Assembly: GCF_003324165.1 (NCBI RefSeq)
Contig: NW_025407835.1
Location: 248,001 to 312,000, forward strand
DNA: 64,000 nucleotides
Source of the DNA: Naegleria lovaniensis
Taxonomy: Eukaryota; Heterolobosea; Eutetramitea; Acrasida; Naegleriidae
Direction: 5' to 3'
Shown here one piece after another: positions 55,201 through 64,000 of the stretch (position 1 is the first letter of the stretch; every line of letters starts with the position of its first letter). The notes under the pieces are model-generated. The model made no database searches. It was given only the letters and a program-made list of their open reading frames with translations, and was not told where the DNA came from. Both the position numbers and the translations under genes were made by a program.

Positions 55201-55634
55201 ATGATATTCAATTGCCAGATGCAGTAGTTTTAAGTTATCCTGCAACGTACCTTGATTTTAATCCATCACCCAGTCGTCAAATTTCTGTTATTGATCCCCT
55301 TGTAAATATTAACTTTTTGAGGTTGTGTGGAGAGTTGTACTGTGTAGAGAGTGACAATGCTAGCTGCAATCCATTCGTTTCTCCGGCTACCATTGAAGAT
55401 GGTTATTTGAAACGTTTTCCACCAACTTACTTTAACTTGGGAACTTTGGACCCACTTTTCGATGATGCTGTATACATGGCCAAGAAAATTGCCAGAAATA
55501 ATGGTGGACGAGTGAAAATTAGGCTCTATGACTCTCTTGGTCATGGCTACTTGAATATGGTCGATGTGTCCGGACTTGCCAGATTAGCCTCTGCTCACAT
55601 CTGTGAGTGGATCACCGCTCAAGTTGAAAAATGA
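52288..55634 (+). CDS. Hormone-sensitive lipase family acylhydrolase
   Basis: Exons 52288-54851, 54903-54971 and 55031-55634 (1078 residues). The C-terminal alpha/beta hydrolase has the oxyanion HGGG (about 844-847), SHEVYLRKWCSATNMPIISVDY across the first junction, the nucleophile elbow GDSAGGN (Ser about 919), ALSYPATYLDFNPSPSR, the acid Asp in LDPLFDD, and the His in SLGHGYLN. The SPSR block and the HSL-type N-terminal helical part (AFWQHLGSFYDSEIAWFL, FRGCLLIFIH) match hormone-sensitive lipase rather than bacterial relatives. The first 350 residues are disordered and low-complexity. It hydrolyses stored lipid esters. The ATG at 52288 is the first in frame, but the region is weakly constrained. 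Confidence 0.9.
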
Positions 55635-55821
55635 GCTCATTCCAACAACGACTCTCTTGTGTATGTACATACAAATATTGTGACAACTCCTTTGTGTATG
55701 AAACGAACTCCTTAGCCAAATGAATCATAATAACAGCTAACCATTTGGATTTCATCAAATTGTTTTTCATTATTCATGAATGGTGTGCATGAACAAGATT
55801 GCATTTTTCAGTTCAAAAAAA

Positions 55822-56910
55822 ATGATCAGCCAAGAAGAAACCACCAACAACAACAACAACACGGAGGAAGAAATTTCCAACAACAAGCACACCTTTAATG
55901 ATCCATGCGATGAATTTGCACCATTCAGCGACTCTGAACTGAAACAATTGTTGCAAAATGATGAAATTCCAGTGAGTAAACGGTCCCGAATGTTATATGC
56001 CTTGAAACAATGGACGGAATCGGAAGACAAGATTTCAAGAGCTATTGATATTCTATCAGTTGGATTCAAAAGTAAAAGTGCTCTATTGAGACATGAAATT
56101 GCCTATGTGATGGGACAAATGCGTTCTGAAGTTGCCATCCCAATTCTTGAGAATATTTTGAGTAATATGAGTGAAGACTCGATGGTACGACATGAAGCTG
56201 GTGAAGCCTTGGGTGCCATCGGAAGCCCTTCTGCACTTCCAACTCTTGAGAAATTTGTGAATGATGAATATAGAGAAGTTAGAGAAACTTGTGAATTAGC
56301 TATTTTGAATATTCAATATCAACAAGAAAAGGCCAAGAACCCACAAAATAATCAAGATTCCATCTTTTCACCATTCTCGAGTGTTGATCCTGCACCAGCA
56401 TGCTCCGATGACAAGAAGCTCAAATTTGATGACATTAAGAACACTTTCCTCGATCTTAGCAAACCATTATTTGAAAGATATAAGGCCATGTTTACTTTGA
56501 GAAATATTGCTTCCCAATATCTAGAATTGGACAAGCATGATTACATGTTGTGTTACAAGAGAAAGGCGCAAGCCATTGAAGTTCTATGTCAAGGGTTGTT
56601 GAACCCAGAAGAAGGAGCACTTTTCAAACATGAAGTTGCTTTTGTGTTGGGTCAAATTCAAGAACAGTCAGCTGCTGATGCTCTCGAGTCAACCTTGCGT
56701 GACAAGAATCAACATGCCATGGTACGTCATGAAGCAGCAGAAGCATTGGGTTCCATTTCTGATCCAGAATCACTGAAACTTTTAGAAGAATTCCAAGCAG
56801 ATGAAGTTGAAGCTGTGAAGGACTCATGCGTTGTTGCTATTGACATGCACAACTATTGGTCTGCCTTTTTGTCATTACACAAGAATGACGAAGATGGAGA
56901 GCAACAATAA
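55822..56910 (+). CDS. DOHH: Deoxyhypusine hydroxylase
   Basis: Di-iron HEAT-repeat enzyme that completes hypusine on translation factor eIF5A. The paired His-Glu metal motifs are all visible: LLRHEIAYVMGQ, MVRHEAGEALGAIGSP, LFKHEVAFVLGQIQ and MVRHEAAEALGSISDPE, giving four HE sites in two symmetrical halves separated by the PAPA-containing linker (SSVDPAPACSDDKK). The C-terminus DSCVVAIDMHNYW is also typical. I used the ATG at 55822 because it has the A-rich start context; ATGs at 55780 and 55789 would add up to 14 residues. Length 362, a little longer than the human and yeast enzymes because of an Asn/Glu-rich head. Confidence 0.96.
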   Translation: MISQEETTNNNNNTEEEISNNKHTFNDPCDEFAPFSDSELKQLLQNDEIPVSKRSRMLYALKQWTESEDKISRAIDILSVGFKSKSALLRHEIAYVMGQMRSEVAIPILENILSNMSEDSMVRHEAGEALGAIGSPSALPTLEKFVNDEYREVRETCELAILNIQYQQEKAKNPQNNQDSIFSPFSSVDPAPACSDDKKLKFDDIKNTFLDLSKPLFERYKAMFTLRNIASQYLELDKHDYMLCYKRKAQAIEVLCQGLLNPEEGALFKHEVAFVLGQIQEQSAADALESTLRDKNQHAMVRHEAAEALGSISDPESLKLLEEFQADEVEAVKDSCVVAIDMHNYWSAFLSLHKNDEDGEQQ

Positions 56911-57033
56911 AATTTTGGAGTATTTTCAATAGTTCAGCGTTGAACACGTGACAAAATTAAGAAAATACCACTGAGTAAAGATTGGTGCATGAATTTTAAA
57001 TTGCAATCACATTTTACAATAAATATAAATGCT

Positions 57034-58347
57034 TTATTCTAACGTCTGCGGAGCTTCAAATTGTTTCTTACAAGCGCAGCATGACAAGATGAAAAATACA
57101 ACCATTCCTATAATGGCAATGACCAATACCGAGCCCACAACTGTGTAAGTGACCCACAAGAATTGAATAGCAAAGTCCTTAACCTCAGAATAACAGGTTC
57201 CTCCATCTCTCAATTCAAACAAGTGCCCTGTCACACACATTAAATAATAGGTATAATTTTCAATATTTGGGTAGTAAGGTTTCAAAGCTTCTACAAGACT
57301 TGACGTGTTGTAGTATGAGCTATTTGTCAAGTTGTCCAACACTTTCACCTTAATCGTACTAATGTATTTTCTGTCACTGTACTCTTTTGCCACAAGCTCA
57401 TATGTAACCTTTTCTCGGGCTCCGTGAATAATAATATCTGTGACTTTAACACCTGGATGAACTCTAATAAAGAATGTTTGATCAAAAGCATCTTTTTTGG
57501 CACTAGGTTTAAAGTAATTTGTAGAAAGGACGAGGGTAAAATTAGTCTCAGTTGGTCCAATCAGCTCAATATCGATTGGATTTATCTTTTCTCTTGGAGA
57601 ATACAAACGTTCAGCATGATGGAATGCAATAATAAAGATCTTGTTGGTTGGCTCCCAATCTTCATACCATTTGGCACCCACACTATTCATTCTATCCTGT
57701 ACTTCTTTTCCTCGTACACCAAAGAATGAACAATTCGAAGCAGTCACACAAGGAGGTTGTATAGTTGTTTGAGATAATCCAGCTACAGTTGAAAATGGTC
57801 TATAATAACATTCGGCACACAGTGACACGTTTTTGTACAATCGAATACCTGTTTTCTGGTCTTCAATGGTCACCGCTGTTGAAACATTTGGAACATTATA
57901 GGGTATAGAATTCACTAGAGAAGACAACGTAGAAGCTAATGAAAATTCTCCAAATTCTACATGCTCCGTAATGGGCAACCAAGATGACCATTGATGTATG
58001 GACGCTCTCCACAATACAACAGAACTCACTCCAATCACTAAACTCAAGAAAATGAAAAATGTAAAAACACCAGTCTTGATATTCCTAGAGATACAACAAA
58101 TTTCATCATGATGATAGCGGCTGTTCTTTTTCAGTTTCCCGAAAGTATTTGAGCTCACATGTTCCGTTGTTGTTGTGAGCTGGTTATGATTTTCTGAAAT
58201 GATCTTGGAATGATCGCCCGAGGATGATGATGATATCGTCATCCGTGAATTTGAACTCCACCATGTTGATGATTCATTGGTTTCATCGTGATCGCCCGAA
58301 ACAAAATTAGGCTCATCATCATCACCCTGCGTTTTGGATGAAATCAT
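57034..58347 (-). CDS. Two-pass membrane protein of unknown function
   Basis: Single exon, 437 residues. A cytosolic Ser/His/Asp-rich head of about 105 residues is followed by a transmembrane helix (VFTFFIFLSLVIGVSSVVLW, about 110-130), a 250-residue loop with several N-glycosylation sequons (NVS, NCS, NFT, NLT, NTS, NYT) and eight or so cysteines, and a second helix near the C-terminus (VVGSVLVIAIIGMVVFFILSC) with a short tail CKKQFEAPQTLE. The topology resembles CDC50-type or adhesion-like glycoproteins, but no clear family motif is seen. The start ATG has an A-rich context. Confidence 0.75.
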   Translation of the reverse strand: MISSKTQGDDDEPNFVSGDHDETNESSTWWSSNSRMTISSSSSGDHSKIISENHNQLTTTTEHVSSNTFGKLKKNSRYHHDEICCISRNIKTGVFTFFIFLSLVIGVSSVVLWRASIHQWSSWLPITEHVEFGEFSLASTLSSLVNSIPYNVPNVSTAVTIEDQKTGIRLYKNVSLCAECYYRPFSTVAGLSQTTIQPPCVTASNCSFFGVRGKEVQDRMNSVGAKWYEDWEPTNKIFIIAFHHAERLYSPREKINPIDIELIGPTETNFTLVLSTNYFKPSAKKDAFDQTFFIRVHPGVKVTDIIIHGAREKVTYELVAKEYSDRKYISTIKVKVLDNLTNSSYYNTSSLVEALKPYYPNIENYTYYLMCVTGHLFELRDGGTCYSEVKDFAIQFLWVTYTVVGSVLVIAIIGMVVFFILSCCACKKQFEAPQTLE

Positions 58348-58531
58348 TTTTTTTTCCTTGTATCGTCCAATTCACTTCTGTGTATCTCAAGAAACAACGA
58401 GCTGTTCCAAGAGAGAAGAAGCCATGGCCTGATCTTTCAAAGCTAAGAATTGTTCAATATAGCTTCGGTTTTGTTTTCAATTCTTCTCAACGATTTCAAA
58501 TCACGAAGAAATTTTAAATTAATAACAAAAA

Positions 58532-59989
58532 ATGTTCAAATCACTTTCATCGATTCTCTTGTTGTCGTGTTTGATGGTCTTGTTAGTGGCTACCTCCACT
58601 CTGGCCGATGAAGTTGAATTGGAGAATGATAAGCCAATCAACTATAGAAATAGAATGTTGGTTGTTTTGGAATCCGCACAACTCAAGACAAGTCATTCTA
58701 AATTCTTTGAAGGATTGAAGAAGGCTGGCTTTTCTCTTGAATTTAAATTGGCTTTTGATTCTATTTCTTTGATGAGATATGGAGAGAATTTGTATGATCA
58801 TTTACTCATTATGGCACCAAAGGCAAAGAGTAAGTTTTAATGATGATGAAAGAAGGCTTTCAAATGATGATGAATATGACCATTGTAAAAAGAGCTCGGA
58901 GGTGATTTGGAAGATGCCAACAAGATTCTCAACTTTATCGATCGTGGACACAATGTATTCATTGCTGCTCATGCTGATGGTCTCTCCCAAACTCTCAGAA
59001 AGGTTGCTACTGAAAGTGGAATTGATTTGGATGATGAAGGAACCAATGTTATTGATCATTTCAATTATGATGTTAAGCTTGACTCGGACAAGCACACAAC
59101 AATTGTTATTGGAAATGAAAAGCAATTCCCATCAAAGAAGGTTAACATTTTGGGAGATGCCAAATTCTCACAACAACCAGTTCTCTATCGTGGTCTTGGC
59201 ATGCTCTTAAAACCAACAAACAAGTTGCTCGTTCCAATTCTTAGCGGAGCTTCCACTAGCTATTCATATAGCACTTCTGACGAGAGAGTTCAATCTGAAC
59301 CACTAGTGAAAGGAAGAGACACTGTTTTGGTGGGTGCTAATCAAGCTCGTAATGGAGCTAGATTGACTATTTGCGGCTCAATGGATTTACTTTCGAATGA
59401 TTTCTTTGATGCTTCTGTCACCCAATTCAGTTTAGATGGAAATCACAAGTCCTTTGCTCATTCTGGAAATGAATTATTTGCTATTGAGCTTGCTAAGTGG
59501 GCTTTCCAAGGAAGAGGATTGCTGAGACACACTAAGGTACATCATTATTTGGCTGATGACTCAACTAAAACTCAACCTTCAGCCTATCGAGTTGGACAAG
59601 ATTTGACCTATACTGTTGCCATTGAGGAATGGAATGGAAAAGAGTGGACTCCATTTATTGCTGATGACATTCAAGTAGATTTTGTGATGCTTCACCCATA
59701 TCAAAGACAATTCTTAAAGTACGATCCTGCCACTCAAAAATACACCAGCACATTTAAAGCTCCTGATACGTATGGTGTTTACAAGTTTGTAGTTGACTAC
59801 AGAAGACAAGGTTACAACCAGTTAATATTTGCTGATCAAGTCACAGTTAGACCAATGCACATCAACGAATTTGAACGTTTCGTGCCAGCAGCTTATCCAT
59901 ATTACACAGCTGTCTTTGTTATGATGGGAGGATTCTTCGTTTTTGTCATTCTTTTGACCTTCACCGAAGAGAAGCGAAAGGAAGAGTAA
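58532..59989 (+). CDS. DDOST: Oligosaccharyltransferase 48 kDa subunit (OST48/WBP1)
   Basis: Essential subunit of the ER N-glycosylation complex. Exons 58532-58829 and 58893-59989 (464 residues), intron 63 bases. A signal peptide (LLLSCLMVLLVATSTLAD) precedes the lumenal domain: RMLVVLESAQLKTSHSKFFEGL, YDHLLIMAPKAKKLGGDL across the splice, ILNFIDRGHNVFIAAHA, then SFSGSMDLLSND-type block (CGSMDLLSNDFFDAS), KWAFQGRGLLR, VHHYLADD. The GIF-type beta domain PYQRQFLKYDPATQKY...FKFVVDYRRQGYN follows, and one C-terminal helix (AVFVMMGGFFVFVILLTF) ends in the cytosolic EEKRKEE tail. Full family length. Confidence 0.95.
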
Positions 59990-60100
59990 TTTTGTAAGGA
60001 AGCATAATTTTACATAAATAATTTATATTTGCAAATTATGCTCTTTCCTTCTTTGTGAAAAATCATTTCCCTTACTTCCAATTTATGGCTGTCGAATCAG

Positions 60101-61753
60101 CTATTGCTTGCCATCCGTTGCTTGGGTTTGTTTGGTAATGTCAATCCAATGCGAAAATACATTGGGATACAACAGCAAGTCTTTTACAACTTTGTGAACG
60201 AGCTCCTTAATAAAGTTAGAAATTTCTGTCTTGTCCTCAAGAATTTTGTCTTCACCAGGAAGAGGTAGTTGTTCTCGAGAGAGAGATGATCCCACTCGTA
60301 CAGTAATATTGAATTCTTTCAACGGTGAATACTCTCCAGATGATTTGACAATATAGTTAGCCATTAGCTTTTGATCAGAAAATTGCGGAAATTTTGTTTC
60401 ATCCATTTCAAATGATGGTAGAACTGGGTTTTCAAAATAAATCAATACTTTGTCTTGGGGAGAATTTTGTTTCAAATTTGAGGATGGATTGTGATAGTAC
60501 ATGATTGTCAAGTCACCATCAAACACAAATTTTGAAATCTCAATCTCAATTGGAATTGTAACAAATCCAGGGATTGGCATATTGATTCTAAGTTCTGACA
60601 CAATCTTGATGGATGCATTTCCACTGTATGAAAAATGTCCTGTAAATTTAATACCTCCACCCTTTCCATTTCTCTTACCGGTCAGCAAAAATCCAGGATC
60701 TAATAAATGTTGCTTGACAAAGTTTTCATCATTCAAATCAATTGGAGAGATAGAAAGCTTATCTGATCCATTATTTAGGATTTGTACTGGAGGAATGAAA
60801 TTATTCACATCTTTCTTATTTTCCAAATTTTGCAATCGCTCCTTCCACCAGCTAGCCCTTCTCTTTGTTTGAGCGATCAGGTCTCTTCTTTGTTTGTTTT
60901 CATTGGTTGCAACTTTGTAAACAGTTCCTATTGAACATATATGTGTTTTTTGTGGAGCTTTTCTAAGGCTGCTTAGATTAGTTGTTCCAGGAGTGTATCT
61001 GGTACTAGTGTTATCAATGGTAGTTTGTGAAAAGACATCGCTCATCGTTGCACTTATTGGGCTTGGATAATAATAGTGACCAGAAGCCACCATGAGAGTA
61101 TTATGGGCTAATGGAGAATACATGGGATGACCTGAGGAAGAACCTAACAAATTCTTTCTTTGTATAGAAGAGAGAAATCCTGGCGATGGCATTAAAAATC
61201 CAGATGTAGCGACTGAAGAAACACTCACATTATCATCATGAGTTGTTGTAATGAGTGGATTTTGTTGTACTGGTGTGGACGGTGGTGTAGAATATGATTT
61301 TGATAAATCCACATTTGGCTTATGATCCTGTGTTGTTCGTTGTTGTTTTTGAGCAGGATACAATCTACTATAAATTTTGTTTTCATAATATTTAGCTCGT
61401 TGCATGAATGATTTCTCATCGGGAGCTTGTTGGATATCTTTGATTTGAATATTGGGTGCTGTTGTTCCCAAATCAAGACTATCAATAATTAAATAACTCA
61501 ATGATTGAGTGGGTGATATTTCCAATCCATTCCGATTGGATTTGAGCGTTGAAGATGGCTCTTGTTGATTCATCATCATGACATCCAAATTATTCTCTTC
61601 ATCTCGGACACTTTCATTCAAACTACTGGCACTACTACTTTGAGCATATTTCTTTCTTGAAAATACCAAATCCTCCAATGTTGCATTCAGTTGATCCTTT
61701 AGCTTTTTATTCACTTCAGGAGTCAATAACTTCCAATCAAATTGCAAAGACAT
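60101..61753 (-). CDS. Mdm12-like ERMES component (SMP domain)
   Basis: Lipid-transfer protein of the ER-mitochondria encounter structure. Single exon, 550 residues, start ATG 61753 (MSLQFDWKLLTPEV, matching the Mdm12 start FDWE.L). SYLIIDSLDLGTTAPNIQIKDI at about 80-100 corresponds to the SMP first strand (F.FG..PP.I.I.DI). An insert of about 240 Ser/Thr-rich residues interrupts the domain; the barrel resumes with GIKFTGHFSYSGNASIKIVSEL, NMPIPGFVTIPIEIEISKFVFDG, LTIMYYHN, and ends in a conserved helix ISNFIKELVHKVVKDLLLYPNV. ERMES has a patchy eukaryotic distribution that includes heteroloboseans. The length is greater than yeast Mdm12 because of the insert. Confidence 0.8.
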   Translation of the reverse strand: MSLQFDWKLLTPEVNKKLKDQLNATLEDLVFSRKKYAQSSSASSLNESVRDEENNLDVMMMNQQEPSSTLKSNRNGLEISPTQSLSYLIIDSLDLGTTAPNIQIKDIQQAPDEKSFMQRAKYYENKIYSRLYPAQKQQRTTQDHKPNVDLSKSYSTPPSTPVQQNPLITTTHDDNVSVSSVATSGFLMPSPGFLSSIQRKNLLGSSSGHPMYSPLAHNTLMVASGHYYYPSPISATMSDVFSQTTIDNTSTRYTPGTTNLSSLRKAPQKTHICSIGTVYKVATNENKQRRDLIAQTKRRASWWKERLQNLENKKDVNNFIPPVQILNNGSDKLSISPIDLNDENFVKQHLLDPGFLLTGKRNGKGGGIKFTGHFSYSGNASIKIVSELRINMPIPGFVTIPIEIEISKFVFDGDLTIMYYHNPSSNLKQNSPQDKVLIYFENPVLPSFEMDETKFPQFSDQKLMANYIVKSSGEYSPLKEFNITVRVGSSLSREQLPLPGEDKILEDKTEISNFIKELVHKVVKDLLLYPNVFSHWIDITKQTQATDGKQ

Positions 61754-62289
61754 TTTTTTCAGTTTGTGTGTTTCCACTCAATTTAACTTCTATCAAAAAG
61801 ACTTGTGGTAAGATCTAATGCAATCAAGATACATGGAAGTCTCTTCTCAGTTCAATCTATATTTGAGTTGAAAAAGGAAGATGTTTGCATTTTCACTGAG
61901 CCGAAGCACTCTTTCTGAAATGGACATGGTTTTTCATCATCCAAAAAAAAGTTTCAACATTCTTTGCTTGCACACACAAAAACGTTACAGCACCTCTTCT
62001 TCCTATTGATTCCGCTCTTCTCAGAACAACCACCATTAGAATTGTGAGATCATACGTGTGCGAGTGTAAATCATTAATTTCTTTATATTCCGTTCATTTT
62101 GTGTCATCTTGTCAAATAGAGGTCAACTCTCCACTCAACCGACCAACCTTCTGAATGTTGAATTGATACTACTCTTGCTATCATCCTATTAACTATCCGT
62201 GAGCTCCGTATACAGTGATAGTTTTTCTTCTTCCTCTCTTCACTCATTATCAAAATTGTAACAACAATTTTCAAAATCTTCTTTTCATA
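61754..62289. other. Intergenic region, nothing recognised
   Basis: About 535 bases between the divergent Mdm12 start and the last gene. A/T-rich, with no long frame on either strand and no RNA structure recognised. The plus-strand frame open from 62215 has no ATG before 62290. Likely 5' regulatory sequence for both genes. Confidence 0.5.
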
Positions 62290-64000
62290 ATGATGAACAG
62301 TAATAGTAGTAATAATAACATGAACAACAATACTAATTCTTCTTCCATTCCAACGATCATTCCAACCACAACAACCACCACAACTTCAACTTCCAATGAA
62401 TCTCCGTTTGTAGCCTTTCAGCAACAACAATTCTTGAATAGCTTGTTGCTGCACAATCATAACAATAATAATACCAATAACCAGAACAATAACAACCACA
62501 TGATACTCACGAATTTAAACACTGGTAATCCTAGTAGCAGTAATTCTCTCACTAGTACCCATACTGCTCCGCATCATCATCCTATCCATAATAACATGAA
62601 TCATGATAATATGATGATGATGAATTTAATGATTCATCAATGGAATGTCCTATCTCCCCAACAACAAGAACAATTATTAATGTTATTTCATGCCAATTCC
62701 CAACATCAACAACAACAACAATCATTACCGATGAATGTAATCAATAATCATCATCCTCTCATGATGCTCATGAATAATCATGCCATGATGATGCCAACAA
62801 CAACAAGTCTTTCTGGAATTGATAATAATAATCATAATAATAACAACAGCACCACCAACTCATCCACCAATGTATTGAACCATCTCCTTTTGGCATCTCA
62901 ACAACCTCTTCTCATGATGAATCCTAATAATACCACAAGCACATCATCCACTCATCCCTTTTTTACGACTTCCAATCCTTTGAATTGTAATCCTCAAACT
63001 TCTAACCTTACTTCTCCTTCGATCACATCGCCACAAGATTTCAACATGTTACAACAGTTTTTACTTGGAATGAATGTTATTGATAACACGAGTGTTCATA
63101 ACAATCATCATCCATTGACTACAACAACGCCTATTACAACAAATTCTGATTTTACACTCTTCAATGATACCGTCAGTACGAGTGGTGATGGTAGTGGCAG
63201 TGGTAATAATAATCATAATATGGATGAAAATTCATTTCTTGTCACCGATCAACAAATTCAAACAAATTTTGAAGAATTGTTTCAACAACAACAACAACCA
63301 TTCCATCAACACACGACATCTCCATTTCCAACGGATTTATCCCTCAATTTGTCAAATATTCAGCATCACCAACATGAAATGTCATCCTCGTCGTCGTCGG
63401 TAACTAGTACTCTTTCACAACCTTCGACTCCTCGTGTCGAAGGAGTGTTATTAATCGATCAACAATTTGATACCAACACACTCACAGATTTTGGACTTGA
63501 AACATTTTCCGACATGTCACCTTTTGATAATGTTCATGCCATTGTTGAACAAAATTTAAAGAGAAAATTGGATGTTTTTTTGGAGCCAACAACTGCAACC
63601 ATGAATAGTGGCACAAGTGGAGGGTATAGCTCTCCATCCAGTAGTGGAGAAGTGCACGTTCGGCATCTGCGTCCTCTTCAAGTTTGAAACAATCCACGAG
63701 TCCATTGGCCAATGGTCTTCCAAATAATACTCCATCTGTTCCAGTCTCTTCTGGTTTTTCCATTCTTGATAAATTACCTCCACATCAACAACGAGAATAT
63801 TTCAAACGTGTGAAAATGATGTTAACAGAGGATGACGACGATGCCAATGCTATGGCAACTGGTGGCAATTCTGCTTCATTCATAATGGATCAAATTTTCA
63901 ATGATAGTACAAGTGGAGGAAGTGGAGGTTCTGATGAACGATCCTTTCATAACTTTCTTGATTTTGAGGAAGATCCTACAGCAAGTATCTTTTCAAAAGT
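62290..64000 (+). CDS. Asn/Gln/His-rich protein, 3' end outside window; frame break near 63650
   Basis: Starts MMNSNSSNNNMNNN at ATG 62290. About 460 residues rich in Asn, Gln, His, Thr and Ser in the first frame; DFGLETFSDMSPFDNVHAIVEQNLKRKL (about 400-430) is the only compact stretch. The frame stops at 63687. Coding character continues in another frame from about 63650 to the window end (SASASSSSLKQSTSPLANG, then KLPPHQQREYFKRVKMMLTED). One extra A at gagaag (about 63648) would restore continuity as SSSGESARSASAS. Probably a prion-like transcription or RNA-binding regulator; no DNA-binding domain is visible in the window. Confidence 0.6.
62291..63420 (+). repeat. Low-complexity trinucleotide tracts (AAT/CAA/CAT)
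   Basis: Interrupted runs of aat, caa and cat encode Asn, Gln and His homopolymers. Examples are around 62460-62500, 62580-62640, 62700-62720 and 63285-63300. They are coding repeats within the last gene rather than intergenic satellites. Confidence 0.7.

Noticed and set aside
1-64000. Mobile elements, viral genes or CRISPR arrays
   Set aside because: No transposase, reverse transcriptase, integrase, capsid-like frame, terminal repeats or spaced direct repeats were found; repeats seen are low-complexity triplets or the tandem kinase pair.

Overview
The window is AT-rich nuclear DNA from a eukaryote with compact genes. Short GT-AG introns (mostly 40-85 bases), A-rich start contexts (aaaaATG), Ser/Asn/Gln/His-rich tracts, DUF4116-repeat and F-box proteins and histidine-kinase-like pieces all point to a heterolobosean amoeboflagellate, most likely Naegleria. 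That assignment is inference; the species cannot be fixed from the sequence alone. I see no rRNA, tRNA, CRISPR array, transposon or viral gene.

Layout. 0-7 kb: 3' end of ribonucleotide reductase large subunit, a class II glycerate kinase on the minus strand, then a tandem pair of 607-residue kinase-like genes. 7-13.5 kb: a small two-helix membrane protein, a small CaaX protein, a divergent Ras-like GTPase, an LYR-motif mitochondrial protein, a DUF4116 protein and a truncated histidine-kinase-like gene. 13.9-22.3 kb: an actin-related protein, an F-box/SMI1-like/DUF4116 protein, mitochondrial processing peptidase alpha, a frame-broken F-box/ankyrin-like/CaaX gene, AP-3 sigma. 22.5-33.4 kb: Mediator 10, an unknown 809-residue protein, an exonuclease-fold-like mitochondrial protein, a kelch-TPR-G-alpha fusion, a SHAQKYF-type Myb factor. 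34-43 kb: folliculin-interacting protein, a PX protein, SETD9, an augmin-7-like protein, TFIIE-alpha. 43-64 kb: ubiquitin E1, an Arf-like GTPase, an acidic/basic tail protein, an NCoR-like triple-SANT protein, hormone-sensitive lipase, deoxyhypusine hydroxylase, a two-pass membrane protein, OST48, Mdm12 and the start of an Asn/Gln/His-rich protein.

The genes are unrelated housekeeping and signalling genes rather than a cluster, packed tightly on both strands: several divergent start codons are only 40-65 bases apart and one convergent pair of stops is about 20 bases apart. Introns were placed by joining conserved protein blocks and checking that total coding length divides by three; nearly all junctions are GT-AG.

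The most unusual item is the gene at 27109-31472: kelch repeats, then TPR-like repeats, then a heterotrimeric G-protein alpha-like domain whose nucleotide-binding motifs are all altered. Other points of interest are the DFN-motif tandem kinases, a Ras-like protein missing two of its nucleotide motifs and a lipid tail, a glycerate kinase intron with no AG acceptor, and two single-base frame breaks in short homopolymers.
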